Source of the DNA: Quadrisphaera setariae | GTDB taxonomy: Bacteria > Actinomycetota > Actinomycetes > Actinomycetales > Quadrisphaeraceae | Assembly (NCBI RefSeq): GCF_008041935.1 | Contig: NZ_VKAC01000010.1 | Span: forward strand, 124,001-188,000 | Direction of reading: 5' to 3' | Length of the DNA stretch: 64,000 nucleotides | Part shown: positions 9,128 through 17,143 of the stretch, piece by piece | Layout of the letters: the number at the start of each line of letters is the position of its first letter | Numbering within the stretch: position 1 is the stretch's first letter | The notes under the pieces: generated by a model | What the model was told of the DNA's origin: nothing | What the model saw: the letters and a program-made list of their open reading frames with translations, nothing else | Databases searched by the model: none | Translations under genes and position numbers: made by a program

Positions 9128-10330
9128 GTGTTCTCGATCGCCTTCATCGGCGCCGGCCAGTTCGCCGGCTCCTTCACCGAGCTCTTCAAGCGCCACCCCG
9201 GCGTCTCCGACATCTTCGTGACCGACGTGCTGCCCGAGCGGGCCGAGGCCCTCGTGGCCGAGCAGGGCCTCGCTGGGACGTTCGCCTCCTTCGAGGACGC
9301 GCTCGCCTCCGACGTCGACGCCGTCGCGATCTTCACCCAGCGCTGGACCCACGGCCCGCTGGTCGTGCAGGCGCTGCGAGCCGGCAAGCACGTCTACTCC
9401 GCCGTCCCCATGGCCATCACCGAGGACGAGATCGCCGCTGTCGTGGACGCCGTCCGCGAGACCGGCCTCACCTACATGATGGGCGAGACGAGCCACTACA
9501 ACCCGGCCACCGTCTACGCCCGCCAGCACGTGGGCAAGGGCACCTTCGGCCGGGTCTTCTACGCCGAGGGCGACTACGTCCACGACATGGACCTGGGCTT
9601 CTACGACGCCTACAGGTACTCCGGCGGCGAGGGCTGGAAGGCCACCGCCTCCTACCCGCCCATGCTCTACCCCACCCACGCCCTCGGCGGCGTGCTCGGG
9701 GCGCTGGACACCGACGCCGCGCACGTGGTGTCGGTGAGCTGCCTGGGCGTGGCAGACCAGCGCGGCGACGGCGTCTTCGACAGGCGCGTGTCGATGTTCG
9801 ACAACGACGTCTCCAACGCCACCGCGCTGTTCGAGCTGTCCGACGGCGGTGTGGTCCGCACCAACGAGATGCGCCGCGTGGGCTACCCCTCGCACCTGCG
9901 CGAGTCGCGGTTCCGGTTCTTCGGCACCGACGCCAGCTTCGAGCAGCTGGCCACGGTGTCGCTGTTCCAGGACAAGCAGGGCGTGCAGGACGTCTCCGCC
10001 GACCTCGACTCCGAGGCCTCGGTGTCCGAGGACGACCCCTCGCTCGCCCACGTGGCGCCCGAGCTGCGCGCCGCGTTCGTGTCGGGGCACGCGCCCGTGC
10101 ACGACGTCGCTCGGCTGCCGCGGGAGTTCGCCGGGGCGCCCAACGGCCACGAGGGCAGCCACCAGTTCCTCGTGGACGACTTCGTCACCGCGGTGAACAC
10201 GGCCACCCTGCCGCCGGTCAACGCCTGGGTCGCGGCGCGGTACACGCTGCCCGGTGTGGTGGCTCACGAGTCGATGCGCCGCGGCGGAGAGCGCCTGCCG
10301 GTCCGCGACCTCGGGAACCCGCCCGCCTGA
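9128..10330 (+). CDS. Gfo/Idh/MocA family oxidoreductase
   Basis: The 400-residue protein has an N-terminal Rossmann fold for NAD(P) (IGAGQFAG, residues 6-13) and a C-terminal alpha/beta dimerisation domain typical of glucose-fructose oxidoreductase and inositol dehydrogenase relatives. The catalytic-region motif AGKHVYSAVPMA replaces the classic GKHVxxEKP, so the usual Lys is not evident. GTG start with GGAGG eight bases upstream. It lies 77 bases after the binding-protein gene and before a strong terminator, so it is the last operon gene. It probably oxidises a sugar derivative released from the imported substrate. Confidence 0.87.
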   Translation: MFSIAFIGAGQFAGSFTELFKRHPGVSDIFVTDVLPERAEALVAEQGLAGTFASFEDALASDVDAVAIFTQRWTHGPLVVQALRAGKHVYSAVPMAITEDEIAAVVDAVRETGLTYMMGETSHYNPATVYARQHVGKGTFGRVFYAEGDYVHDMDLGFYDAYRYSGGEGWKATASYPPMLYPTHALGGVLGALDTDAAHVVSVSCLGVADQRGDGVFDRRVSMFDNDVSNATALFELSDGGVVRTNEMRRVGYPSHLRESRFRFFGTDASFEQLATVSLFQDKQGVQDVSADLDSEASVSEDDPSLAHVAPELRAAFVSGHAPVHDVARLPREFAGAPNGHEGSHQFLVDDFVTAVNTATLPPVNAWVAARYTLPGVVAHESMRRGGERLPVRDLGNPPA

Positions 10331-10346
10331 CCCCCGTCGTCTCGTT

Positions 10347-10397
10347 CGTGATCACGGGGGACGTGCGCAGCGGCCGCGGACGTCCCCCGTGATCACG
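10347..10397. terminator. Bidirectional hairpin between convergent genes
   Basis: A perfect 18-bp inverted repeat (10347-10364 and 10380-10397) flanks a 15-base loop. It lies between the dehydrogenase stop and the convergent histidine kinase gene. The right arm includes the kinase stop codon (10393-10395). Each arm also contains the self-complementary decamer CGTGATCACG. It can terminate transcripts from both sides. Confidence 0.75.
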
Positions 10398-11874
10398 GAG
10401 GGGTGAGGGGGAGCGTCAGACGCAGGACGGCGCCGGGTCCCGTCCCGTCGGCGCCGGGGTCGCCGCCGGCGCCGGGGTCAGCGGCCACGAGGTCTCCACC
10501 GTGGGCGCGGGCGATGGCTCGGGCGATCGCCAGGCCGAGGCCGGCGCCGCCCGAGCGCCGGTCCCGGCCGGCGTCCAGGCGCACCAGCCTCTCGAAGACC
10601 CGCTCGCGCTGGTCGGCGGGGATGCCGGCGCCGGTGTCGCGCACCTCGAGGACGGCCTCGCCCCCGCGCGCAGCCACCGACACCACCACCGAGCCCCCAC
10701 CGCCGACGGCACGGCGCGCGTTGTCGAGCACGTTGGTGAGCACCTGGCCCACCCGCACCGCGTCGCAGCTCACCACCAGCGGCCCCGCCGCCTCCACGCC
10801 CCAGGTCGTCCCGGTGCCGAGCAGCCGCTGCCGCTCCACCTCCTGGCGCGCCAGCTCGACGACGTCGACCTCGGCGCGCTGCAGCTCGACGCCCTCCTCC
10901 AGCCGCGCCGCCGTCAGCAGGTCGCCCACCAGCCGCGAGGCCCGGGTGCTCTCGCGGACCATCGCGGCCAGGGCGCGCTCGCGCTCCTCGCGGTCCGGGT
11001 CGGCGCGGAGGAGGTTCTCGGCGCTGGCCTGGAAGCCGGCCAGCGGGGTGCGCAGCTCGTGGGAGGCGTCGGACAGGAACGCGCGCATCTGCTGCTGGGA
11101 CCGCTCTGCGGTGGCCACAGCGGACTCCAGCTCGTCGATCATCGCGTCGAAGGCCAGCGCGGTGCGCCCCAGCTCGGTGTCCGGTCGGCCCGACCCCAGG
11201 CGCCGGCCCCGGTCACCGGCGGCGATGCCGCGCGCCACCGACGTCATGTCGTCCAGCGGGCGCAGCGCCGCGGCCACCACGCGGCCCAGTGCGAACCAGC
11301 CCACCACGAGCGCACCCGCGCCCCCCACCACCTCGAGGACGACGAGGCCCGTCACCGTCTCGCGCACGTAGGAGTCGTCCACGGACAGGGTCAGCTGGGC
11401 GCCGCTGTCCAGCCGGGTGACGGTGAAGAGGGTGCTGCCGTCGCGCAGCACCTGGTCCGGTGGCGCCGGTCCCGCGGGAGGGCCGCCCCCCGGGCCGCGC
11501 GAGGCGCGGGCCGCCTGCCCCTGCCCGTCGTCCGACGCCGCGGCTCCCGGGGGCTGCGGTGCCACGGGCGTGCTGACGCAGCCCTCGTCCTCGGTGCACA
11601 GCTGCACGCCGACGCCGTCACCCTCGAGCTTGCTCACCAGCTGCTGCGCGCTGAGGCTGCCGTCCAGCTGCTGGGCCAGCGCGGCGCGGTCGGTCAGGCG
11701 CGTCTGCAGGTCGGAGCGCAGCCGCACCACGAGCAGGACGTCGACGACGACGAACAGCGCCACCAGCAGCACGGCGAGCAGCACGAGCACCGCCCAGCGC
11801 ACGCGCCCCGCCAGCGAGGCGGGCCCGGAGCTGAAGCGCACACCCCGGCGCAGGAGGGGCAGAGCGGTCCTCAC
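10393..11874 (-). CDS. Sensor histidine kinase of OmpR-type two-component system
   Basis: The 493-residue membrane sensor has a membrane helix (about 20-45), an extracytoplasmic loop with a Pro/Gly-rich stretch and two Cys residues, and a second helix near 170-195. A HAMP linker follows, then a dimerisation domain with phospho-accepting His in DASHELRTPLAG, and an ATPase domain with N-box (NVLDNARRAV), DTGAGIP and GGAGLGLAIARAIARAHGG. The GTG start overlaps the response-regulator stop by four bases (GTGA), so the regulator is translated first. The stop lies in the terminator hairpin. The signal is unknown; the divergent secreted protein at 12.7 kb is the likely regulated output. Confidence 0.91.
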   Translation of the reverse strand: MRTALPLLRRGVRFSSGPASLAGRVRWAVLVLLAVLLVALFVVVDVLLVVRLRSDLQTRLTDRAALAQQLDGSLSAQQLVSKLEGDGVGVQLCTEDEGCVSTPVAPQPPGAAASDDGQGQAARASRGPGGGPPAGPAPPDQVLRDGSTLFTVTRLDSGAQLTLSVDDSYVRETVTGLVVLEVVGGAGALVVGWFALGRVVAAALRPLDDMTSVARGIAAGDRGRRLGSGRPDTELGRTALAFDAMIDELESAVATAERSQQQMRAFLSDASHELRTPLAGFQASAENLLRADPDREERERALAAMVRESTRASRLVGDLLTAARLEEGVELQRAEVDVVELARQEVERQRLLGTGTTWGVEAAGPLVVSCDAVRVGQVLTNVLDNARRAVGGGGSVVVSVAARGGEAVLEVRDTGAGIPADQRERVFERLVRLDAGRDRRSGGAGLGLAIARAIARAHGGDLVAADPGAGGDPGADGTGPGAVLRLTLPLTPP

Positions 11875-12545
11875 GGGCGCAGCACGTAGCCGAGGCCGCG
11901 CACCGTGTGGATCAACCGCGGGCCGTGCGCCTCGGTCTTGCGGCGCAGCGCGCTGACGTGCACCTCCACGAGGTTGGGGTCGTAGTCCTCGTAGCCCCAC
12001 ACCTGGGTGAGGATCTGCGTCTTGCTCAGCGTGCGGCCGCGCCCGGCCACCAGGTAGGCCAGCAGCCGGTGCTCGGTGCCCGTGAGGTCGAGCACGTGAC
12101 CGCCGCGGGTGGCGACGCTGGACGCCTCGTCCAGCACGAGGTCGCCCACCTGCACCGTGGACGGGACCCGTCCCAGGCGCTGCAGCAGCGCGCGCACCCG
12201 GGCCAGGAGCTCCGCGGTCACGTAGGGCTTGACCACGTAGTCGTCGGCGCCGGTGGAGAAGCCGCGCAGGCGGTCGTCGACGGCGTCGCGGGCGGTGAGG
12301 AACAGCAGCCCGGCGTCGCTGCGCTCCCGCAGAGCCCGCGCGAGGGCGAACCCGTCGCGCAGGCCCGGCAGCATGACGTCGAGCAGGGCCACGTCGGGTC
12401 GGAAGGCGTCGACGGCGCCCTCGAAGCCCTCGCCGTCCGGCAGGGCCTCCACCACGAAACCGTCGGAGCGCAGCGCCTCGACGAGCGCCTCGCGCACGGA
12501 GGCGTCGTCCTCGACCACCAGGGCACGGGCAGCGGCAGCAGGCAC
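11871..12545 (-). CDS. OmpR/PhoB family response regulator
   Basis: The 224-residue protein has a receiver domain (1-115) with the acidic pocket EDD, phospho-acceptor Asp in LLDVMLPG, T/S position in FLTARDA and conserved Lys in VVKPY. A winged-helix DNA-binding domain (about 130-222) ends in the typical HTVRGLGYVLRP. It receives phosphate from the kinase encoded immediately downstream. The GTG start 12545 gives the receiver its normal N-terminus (ALVVEDD). A tandem 11-bp-spaced repeat upstream (12605-12622) looks like a binding site for this class, suggesting autoregulation and control of the divergent secreted gene. Confidence 0.91.
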   Translation of the reverse strand: MPAAAARALVVEDDASVREALVEALRSDGFVVEALPDGEGFEGAVDAFRPDVALLDVMLPGLRDGFALARALRERSDAGLLFLTARDAVDDRLRGFSTGADDYVVKPYVTAELLARVRALLQRLGRVPSTVQVGDLVLDEASSVATRGGHVLDLTGTEHRLLAYLVAGRGRTLSKTQILTQVWGYEDYDPNLVEVHVSALRRKTEAHGPRLIHTVRGLGYVLRP

Positions 12546-12604
12546 CCGACCATTCTGGGCGGCCCACCCTGAGGCGCTCCTGAAGACGTCGGAGCGGGCC
12601 CGTC

Positions 12605-12622
12605 GCTTCAGGTCGGCTTCAG
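12605..12622. promoter_or_regulatory. Tandem GCTTCAG repeats, probable OmpR-family binding site
   Basis: GCTTCAG occurs at 12605-12611 and again at 12616-12622, exactly 11 bases apart. That is the head-to-tail spacing bound by OmpR/PhoB dimers. A reverse-oriented CTGAAG lies at 12580-12585. The site is 60 bases upstream of the response-regulator start and about 70 bases upstream of the secreted-protein gene. The repeat is seen; the binding protein is inferred. Confidence 0.55.
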
Positions 12623-12689
12623 ACCCGCCGCCCAGCGTTGTCGTCAGGTCCCGCTGAACCGGCGGGCCACGACTCCTCTGGAGGACATC

Positions 12690-13550
12690 GTGAACCAGCC
12701 CACGCAGCCCACGCAGCCCACGCGCACCCGCCGCGGCCGTCGCACCCTGCTCGCCATCGCCCTGGCCGGTGGCCTGACCGTGGGGGGCGCCGGTCTCGCC
12801 CTCGCCGACGGGATGCCGGACGCGTCGCCGTCCGCCAGCGCCTCCGCCGCCCCCTCGGCCCCGGGCGGCGCGGCGGCGCAGGGCCAGGCACCCGCCGAGG
12901 GCCAGGCGCCCGCGGGTGGTCCCGCCGCCGGCGGGCCGGAGGCCGGGAAGCACACGCCCCACCTCGACGGCACCGTCAAGGAGGTCACCGACTCCGGGTT
13001 CACCCTGGTCGACCGGGACGGGTTCACCCGCACGGTGAGCACGAGCAGCAGCACCACCTACTCCACGGCCCCCACCCCGCCGGCGCCCCCGGCGGCTCCC
13101 GCCGGCGGGGAGGGCGCACAGCCCGCGGCCCCCGCCCCGAGCGGCGACAGCTCGTCGGCTCCGGCTGCTCCCTCGGCCCCGTCGTCGTCCTCCGACCAGA
13201 AGAGCGCGCAGCCTGCGCAGCCCGCGCAGCCCGCGACCGCAGACCGCTCCAGCACCGTCGTGGTCGGTGCCCACGTGGTCGCCGAGGGGTCGGTGGCCAG
13301 CGACGGCACCACGCTCGACGCCACCAGCGTCTCCACCGCGCCGACCCCGCCCCAGGGCGGTCCGGCCGACGGTGGACCCGCGAAGGGCGGACCGGCCGGC
13401 GCACCCGCCCCGCGCGAGGGTCAGGGGCCGGCCAAGGGGCAGGGGCAGGGAGGGGGCAGCGCCCCGGCCGCCCCCCAGGTGCAGGGCGATGCGCCCGCCG
13501 CGCCGTCGGCCCCGGCCGGCGGTGACCAGGCCCCGGTCCAGGGCTCCTGA
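12690..13550 (+). CDS. Secreted Pro/Ala/Gly-rich protein with split DUF5666-like domain
   Basis: The 286-residue protein has a twin-Arg-containing, signal-like N-terminus (RRGRRTLLAIALAGG, about 13-40). A low-complexity Ala/Pro/Gly segment follows, then a short beta-rich segment (HLDGTVKEVTDSGFTLVDRD, about 90-109). A long Pro/Ser/Ala insert comes next, then a second beta segment (VVVGAHVVAEGSV, about 189-201) and a Gly/Pro/Gln-rich tail. The two beta segments together resemble a DUF5666-like OB-type domain interrupted by the insert. GGAGGA lies four bases before the GTG. It is divergent from the two-component system and probably its target. An exported cell-wall-associated role is plausible; function is unknown. 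Confidence 0.75.
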   Translation: MNQPTQPTQPTRTRRGRRTLLAIALAGGLTVGGAGLALADGMPDASPSASASAAPSAPGGAAAQGQAPAEGQAPAGGPAAGGPEAGKHTPHLDGTVKEVTDSGFTLVDRDGFTRTVSTSSSTTYSTAPTPPAPPAAPAGGEGAQPAAPAPSGDSSSAPAAPSAPSSSSDQKSAQPAQPAQPATADRSSTVVVGAHVVAEGSVASDGTTLDATSVSTAPTPPQGGPADGGPAKGGPAGAPAPREGQGPAKGQGQGGGSAPAAPQVQGDAPAAPSAPAGGDQAPVQGS

Positions 13551-13585
13551 CCGCGGCGGAGGCACCGGCGCGAGCCGGCCCACCC

Positions 13586-13624
13586 GTCCCCCGGTCGAGC
13601 GCGTGAGGCGCTCGGCCGGGGGAC
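13586..13624 (+). terminator. Hairpin after secreted-protein gene
   Basis: A 17-bp stem (13586-13602 with 13608-13624, one T-G wobble) and 5-base loop lie 36 bases after the secreted-protein stop and before the GAF-ANTAR gene. It reads as an intrinsic-type terminator. Confidence 0.7.
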
Positions 13625-13720
13625 TCCTGCGCCCTTGGCGCCGGGGTCTGACCTGCCCACTAGATTGGGTGGCCGCCCGTCCAGACGCGCGGCGGGCGCA
13701 GCAGTACCAGGGGAGACAGG

Positions 13721-14431
13721 ATGTCGGTCGACGTCGCCTACGCCGAGCTGGGGAGGATCCTCCTCGACCGCACGCCGTTGAACGCCGTCCTCCAGCGGGT
13801 GGCGGAGCTGGCCCGCGACTGCGTGCCCGGGGCCGACGAGGCGTCGGTGACCCTCGTGCAGGGACGGCGTGCCACGTCGGTGGCCTTCACCGGCAACCTC
13901 GCCGTCCAGCTGGACGAGCGCCAGTACGAGCTGGGCTTCGGGCCCTGCATGGACGCCGCGATGTCGGGCCAGACCATCACGATCAGCAACACCGCCGAGG
14001 GCGACCGGGCCTACCCGGGGTTCTCCGAGGTGGCCGCACGCGCCGGCGTGCGGGCCACGCTGTCCGTGGGCCTGGCGGTGCCCGGCCGCACCGTGGGGGC
14101 GCTGAACCTCTACGACACCCACGGCCAGAGCGTCCTCACCGCGCAGTCGCAGGAGGTCGCCACGGTCTTCGCCGGCCACGCGGCCATCGCCCTGACCAAC
14201 GCCCTCGCGGTGGAGAGCACCCGCGAGCTGGCCGAGCAGCTGCAGCGGGCGATGGCCTCGCGAGCGGTCATCGAGCAGGCCAAGGGCATCATCGCGGTGC
14301 AGCGGGGGGTCTCCCCCGAGCAGGCGTTCGCCCTGCTGTCGCGCCGCTCGCAGGACTCCAACCGCAAGCTGGCCGAGCTGGCCGGCGAGGTGGTGGAGGC
14401 CGTCGCCCAGGGGCGCGACACCGGCTGGTGA
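13721..14431 (+). CDS. GAF-ANTAR domain RNA-binding regulator
   Basis: The 236-residue cytoplasmic protein combines a GAF sensory domain (about 15-165) with a C-terminal ANTAR domain (about 175-230; AVIEQAKGIIAVQRGVSPEQAF and aromatic/basic helices after it). ANTAR proteins bind paired hairpins in nascent mRNA and prevent termination, often after a signal reaches the sensory domain. GGGGAGAC precedes the ATG. It appears monocistronic: a hairpin lies upstream and a convergent gene downstream. A -10-like TAGATT lies at 13661-13666. The small molecule or redox signal of the GAF domain and the RNA targets are unknown. Confidence 0.9.
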   Translation: MSVDVAYAELGRILLDRTPLNAVLQRVAELARDCVPGADEASVTLVQGRRATSVAFTGNLAVQLDERQYELGFGPCMDAAMSGQTITISNTAEGDRAYPGFSEVAARAGVRATLSVGLAVPGRTVGALNLYDTHGQSVLTAQSQEVATVFAGHAAIALTNALAVESTRELAEQLQRAMASRAVIEQAKGIIAVQRGVSPEQAFALLSRRSQDSNRKLAELAGEVVEAVAQGRDTGW

Positions 14432-14450
14432 CGCTGCGGCCGGTGCCGCC

Positions 14451-14573
14451 TCAGCGGCGGCGCGGGCGCGCCTCCACCAGCAGTCGGCGCTCGATGAGGT
14501 CGAGCAGGAAGACGAGCGCCGCGACGAAGGGCAGGAGCGCGAGGGCGAGCAGCACGCCTCCACGGTGACCCAC
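14451..14573 (-). CDS. Possible 40-residue single-helix membrane peptide
   Basis: A short frame between two convergent-strand genes reads GTG to TGA. It encodes a hydrophobic run (VLLALALLPFVAALVFLLDL) followed by a basic tail with several Arg residues. Codon third positions are G/C-rich as in real genes, and the predicted helix plus positive-inside tail looks like a genuine small membrane protein. No convincing Shine-Dalgarno sits before the GTG at 14573; a GGAGG just precedes an internal GTG. It would be the last gene after the CNNM pair on this strand. Function unknown and existence uncertain. Confidence 0.35.
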   Translation of the reverse strand: MGHRGGVLLALALLPFVAALVFLLDLIERRLLVEARPRRR

Positions 14574-14624
14574 CCGAGCGGCGCCAACGGTGCGACACGC
14601 CGAGCGCGAGGGCACGGCGCGCCG

Positions 14625-15692
14625 TCAGCGCGGGCCGCGTGGGACGCCTGTGACGGACGCCGCGGCGTCCGCCCGCACCTCCCCGACCAGCTCCTCGAGC
14701 ACGTCCTCCAGCGCGGCGACCCCCAGCAGCGCGCCGCCGGAGTCCTCCACCCGGGCGAGGTGCGCTCCGGTCTCCTGCATGCGCCGCAGCACGGGGCGCA
14801 GCGCGTCGCCGTCGGAGACGGTCGCCAGGGCCCGCACGTAGCGGGAGGGCACCTGCGCGGCCCGGGCCTGCGGGTCGAGCGTGAGCACGTCCTTGACGTG
14901 CACGTACCCGGCCAGCCCGCCCGCGCCGTCGTCGATCGGGAAGCGGGAGAAGCCCGTGCGGGCAGCGGCGTCCTGCACCTGCGCCACGGTGGCGCCGCGG
15001 GGGAGCGTGGCCAGCGAGCCCAGCGGCAGCAGCACCGCCGCTGCGGTGCGGTCGGCGAAGCCGAGGGCGGCGGTCGCGAGCTCCTCGACGTCCTCCTCCA
15101 GCAGCCCCTCCGAGCGGGCCTCGGCCACCAGGCCCGCCACCTCCTCGCGGGTGAAGGCGCTGGCCACCTCGGCCTTCGGCTCCACCTTGAACAGCCGCAG
15201 CACGTGGTTGGCGATCCAGTTGGAGACGGCGATGACGGGGCGCAGCACCATCGACAGCGCGCGCAGCGGCGGCGCCAGCACCAGCGCCGCGCGGTCGGGA
15301 CCGGCCAGCGCCAGGTTCTTGGGCACCACCTCGCCGAGCACCACGTGCGCCGTGACCACCAGGGCCAGCGCGATGGCGAAGGCCACCGGGTGCACCAGGG
15401 CCTCCGGGAGGCCCGCGGCCTCGAACAGCGGCTCGAGCTGGTGGGCCACGGCCGGCTCGCCGACGGCGCCCAGGCCCAGCGAGCACAGCGTGATGCCCAG
15501 CTGGGCGCACGAGAGCATGGAGGTGACGTCCTCCATGGCGCGCAGGGTGGTGCGCGCCGCGCGGCTGCCGCCGGCGGCCAGCAGCTCCACGGAGGAGCGG
15601 CGCGCGGAGATCACGGCGAACTCGGCCCCCACGAAGAAGGCGTTGAGGGCCAGCAGCACCACGGCGAGGCCGATGGCCAGTCCGTCGCTCAC
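14625..15692 (-). CDS. CNNM/HlyC-CorC family membrane protein (second of pair)
   Basis: The 355-residue protein has an N-terminal CNNM (DUF21) domain of four hydrophobic segments (about 1-175, containing AEFAVISARR and LGEVVPKNLAL). A cytoplasmic CBS pair follows (about 190-335). It lacks the C-terminal transporter-associated CorC/HlyC domain present in its partner, so it is the short form. The family is linked to magnesium/cobalt homeostasis and export. The GTG start overlaps the stop of the longer paralogue by four bases, so both are made together and may form a hetero-oligomer. Confidence 0.88.
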   Translation of the reverse strand: MSDGLAIGLAVVLLALNAFFVGAEFAVISARRSSVELLAAGGSRAARTTLRAMEDVTSMLSCAQLGITLCSLGLGAVGEPAVAHQLEPLFEAAGLPEALVHPVAFAIALALVVTAHVVLGEVVPKNLALAGPDRAALVLAPPLRALSMVLRPVIAVSNWIANHVLRLFKVEPKAEVASAFTREEVAGLVAEARSEGLLEEDVEELATAALGFADRTAAAVLLPLGSLATLPRGATVAQVQDAAARTGFSRFPIDDGAGGLAGYVHVKDVLTLDPQARAAQVPSRYVRALATVSDGDALRPVLRRMQETGAHLARVEDSGGALLGVAALEDVLEELVGEVRADAAASVTGVPRGPR

Positions 15693-17131
15693 CGGTGCCC
15701 CTCCTCGTCGCCGGCCCCGTCACGGGAGGAGCGGCCGGTCCCGTCGGCCCCGGCGGTCCCGCCCGCTCCGCCGTCACCGTCGTCGCCGGGCTCGCGCAGC
15801 CGCAGGTGCACGACGTCGAGCCGCAGCCCGTCGCGCGCCTCCACGCGCAGCTCCGCGGGGCGCTCCACGGGCAGCCCGTCGTCGTCGACCTCGGCGGTGG
15901 TCACCACCACCCGCGCGTGCTCGCCCACACCGGGCAGGCGGCCCAGCTCGCGCAGCACGAGGCCGGCGACGGTCTCGTAGTCGGGGTGCTCGGGCAGCTG
16001 CACACCGGTGCGGGCAGCCACCTCGTCGGGACGCAGCAGCCCGGACAGCAGCCACCCGCCCTCGCCGTCCTCGCGCACGGTCGAGGTGACGACGTCGTGC
16101 TCGTCGACCACCTCGCCGACGATCTCCTCCACCAGGTCCTCGAAGGTGACCACGCCCGCGAAGCCCCCGTACTCGTCCACCACCACGGCCAGCTGCAGGG
16201 GGGAGCCCTTGAGCTGGTCGAGCAGCTCGTCCAGCTCGAGGGTCTCCGGCACCAGCGCCGGCGCCTCCACCACGTCGCGCAGCAGCACGCCCGTCGCCTC
16301 CTCGGGAGGCACCAGCAGCGCCTGGCGGGCGTGCACCACGCCCAGCACGTCGTCCTGGTCGGAGCCGGTCACCGGGAAGCGCGAGCGGCCGGAGTCGTGG
16401 ACGGCCGCGACCAGCTCGGTGAGGTCGTCGTCGGCGGACAGGGTGCGCACCCGGATCCGCGGCGTCATCACGTCGGCGGCGCGCCGGCCCGAGAACGCCA
16501 GCGAGCGCTGCACCAGGGCGGCGGTCTCCTCCTCCAGCGTCCCCTGCTCCGCGGACCTCCGGACCAGGGAGAGCAGCTCGTCGGCGGAGCGCGCCGACGC
16601 CAGCTCCTCCTGCGGCTCGGTGCGGAACAGGCCCCGCAGCAGCGCGTTGGCCATGCCGTTGAGCAGCCGGATCGGCCAGGCCATGGCCCGTGCGAAGCCG
16701 CGGCTGAAGCCCTGCACCGCGTAGGCGGTGGCGTAGGGCAGCGAGATGGCGAGGTTCTTGGGCACCAGCTCGCCGAAGACCATGGTGCCCAGCGTCGAGA
16801 GGGCCAGAGCGAGGGCCACGGAGACCGCCGTCGCCGTGCCTCCGGTGATGCCGACGTCGGCGAGCACCGGCGCGATGAGCCTGCCGATGGCCGGTTCCGC
16901 GAGGTAGCCGATGGCGAGGTTGGTGATGGTGATGCCGACCTGCGCTCCCGACAGCTGCGTCGAGAGGTTGCGCAGCGCGTCGAGCGTGCCCGCCGCGCGG
17001 CGGTCACCGCCCTCCGCGTCGCGCTCGACGGTCGCCCTGTCGACGGTCAGGAGGGAGAACTCGGCGGCGACGAAGCCTCCGCAGGCCACGACGAGCGCAG
17101 CGGCGGTGAGCAGGAGGAGCAGCTCTGTCAC
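15689..17131 (-). CDS. CNNM/HlyC-CorC family membrane protein (long form)
   Basis: The 480-residue protein has a CNNM transmembrane domain (about 1-200; AEFSLLTVDRATVE, GELVPKNLAISLP), a CBS pair (about 215-335; VVVDEYGGFAGVVTFEDL) and a CorC/HlyC transporter-associated domain (about 350-435). A short acidic/Gly-rich tail completes it. Such proteins influence Mg2+ and other divalent-metal transport at the cytoplasmic membrane; the older haemolysin label is misleading. It is followed by a shorter paralogue with a GTGA overlap. Start is GTG 17131. Confidence 0.9.
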   Translation of the reverse strand: MTELLLLLTAAALVVACGGFVAAEFSLLTVDRATVERDAEGGDRRAAGTLDALRNLSTQLSGAQVGITITNLAIGYLAEPAIGRLIAPVLADVGITGGTATAVSVALALALSTLGTMVFGELVPKNLAISLPYATAYAVQGFSRGFARAMAWPIRLLNGMANALLRGLFRTEPQEELASARSADELLSLVRRSAEQGTLEEETAALVQRSLAFSGRRAADVMTPRIRVRTLSADDDLTELVAAVHDSGRSRFPVTGSDQDDVLGVVHARQALLVPPEEATGVLLRDVVEAPALVPETLELDELLDQLKGSPLQLAVVVDEYGGFAGVVTFEDLVEEIVGEVVDEHDVVTSTVREDGEGGWLLSGLLRPDEVAARTGVQLPEHPDYETVAGLVLRELGRLPGVGEHARVVVTTAEVDDDGLPVERPAELRVEARDGLRLDVVHLRLREPGDDGDGGAGGTAGADGTGRSSRDGAGDEEGHR

Positions 17132-17143
17132 GGTCTCGCCAGG

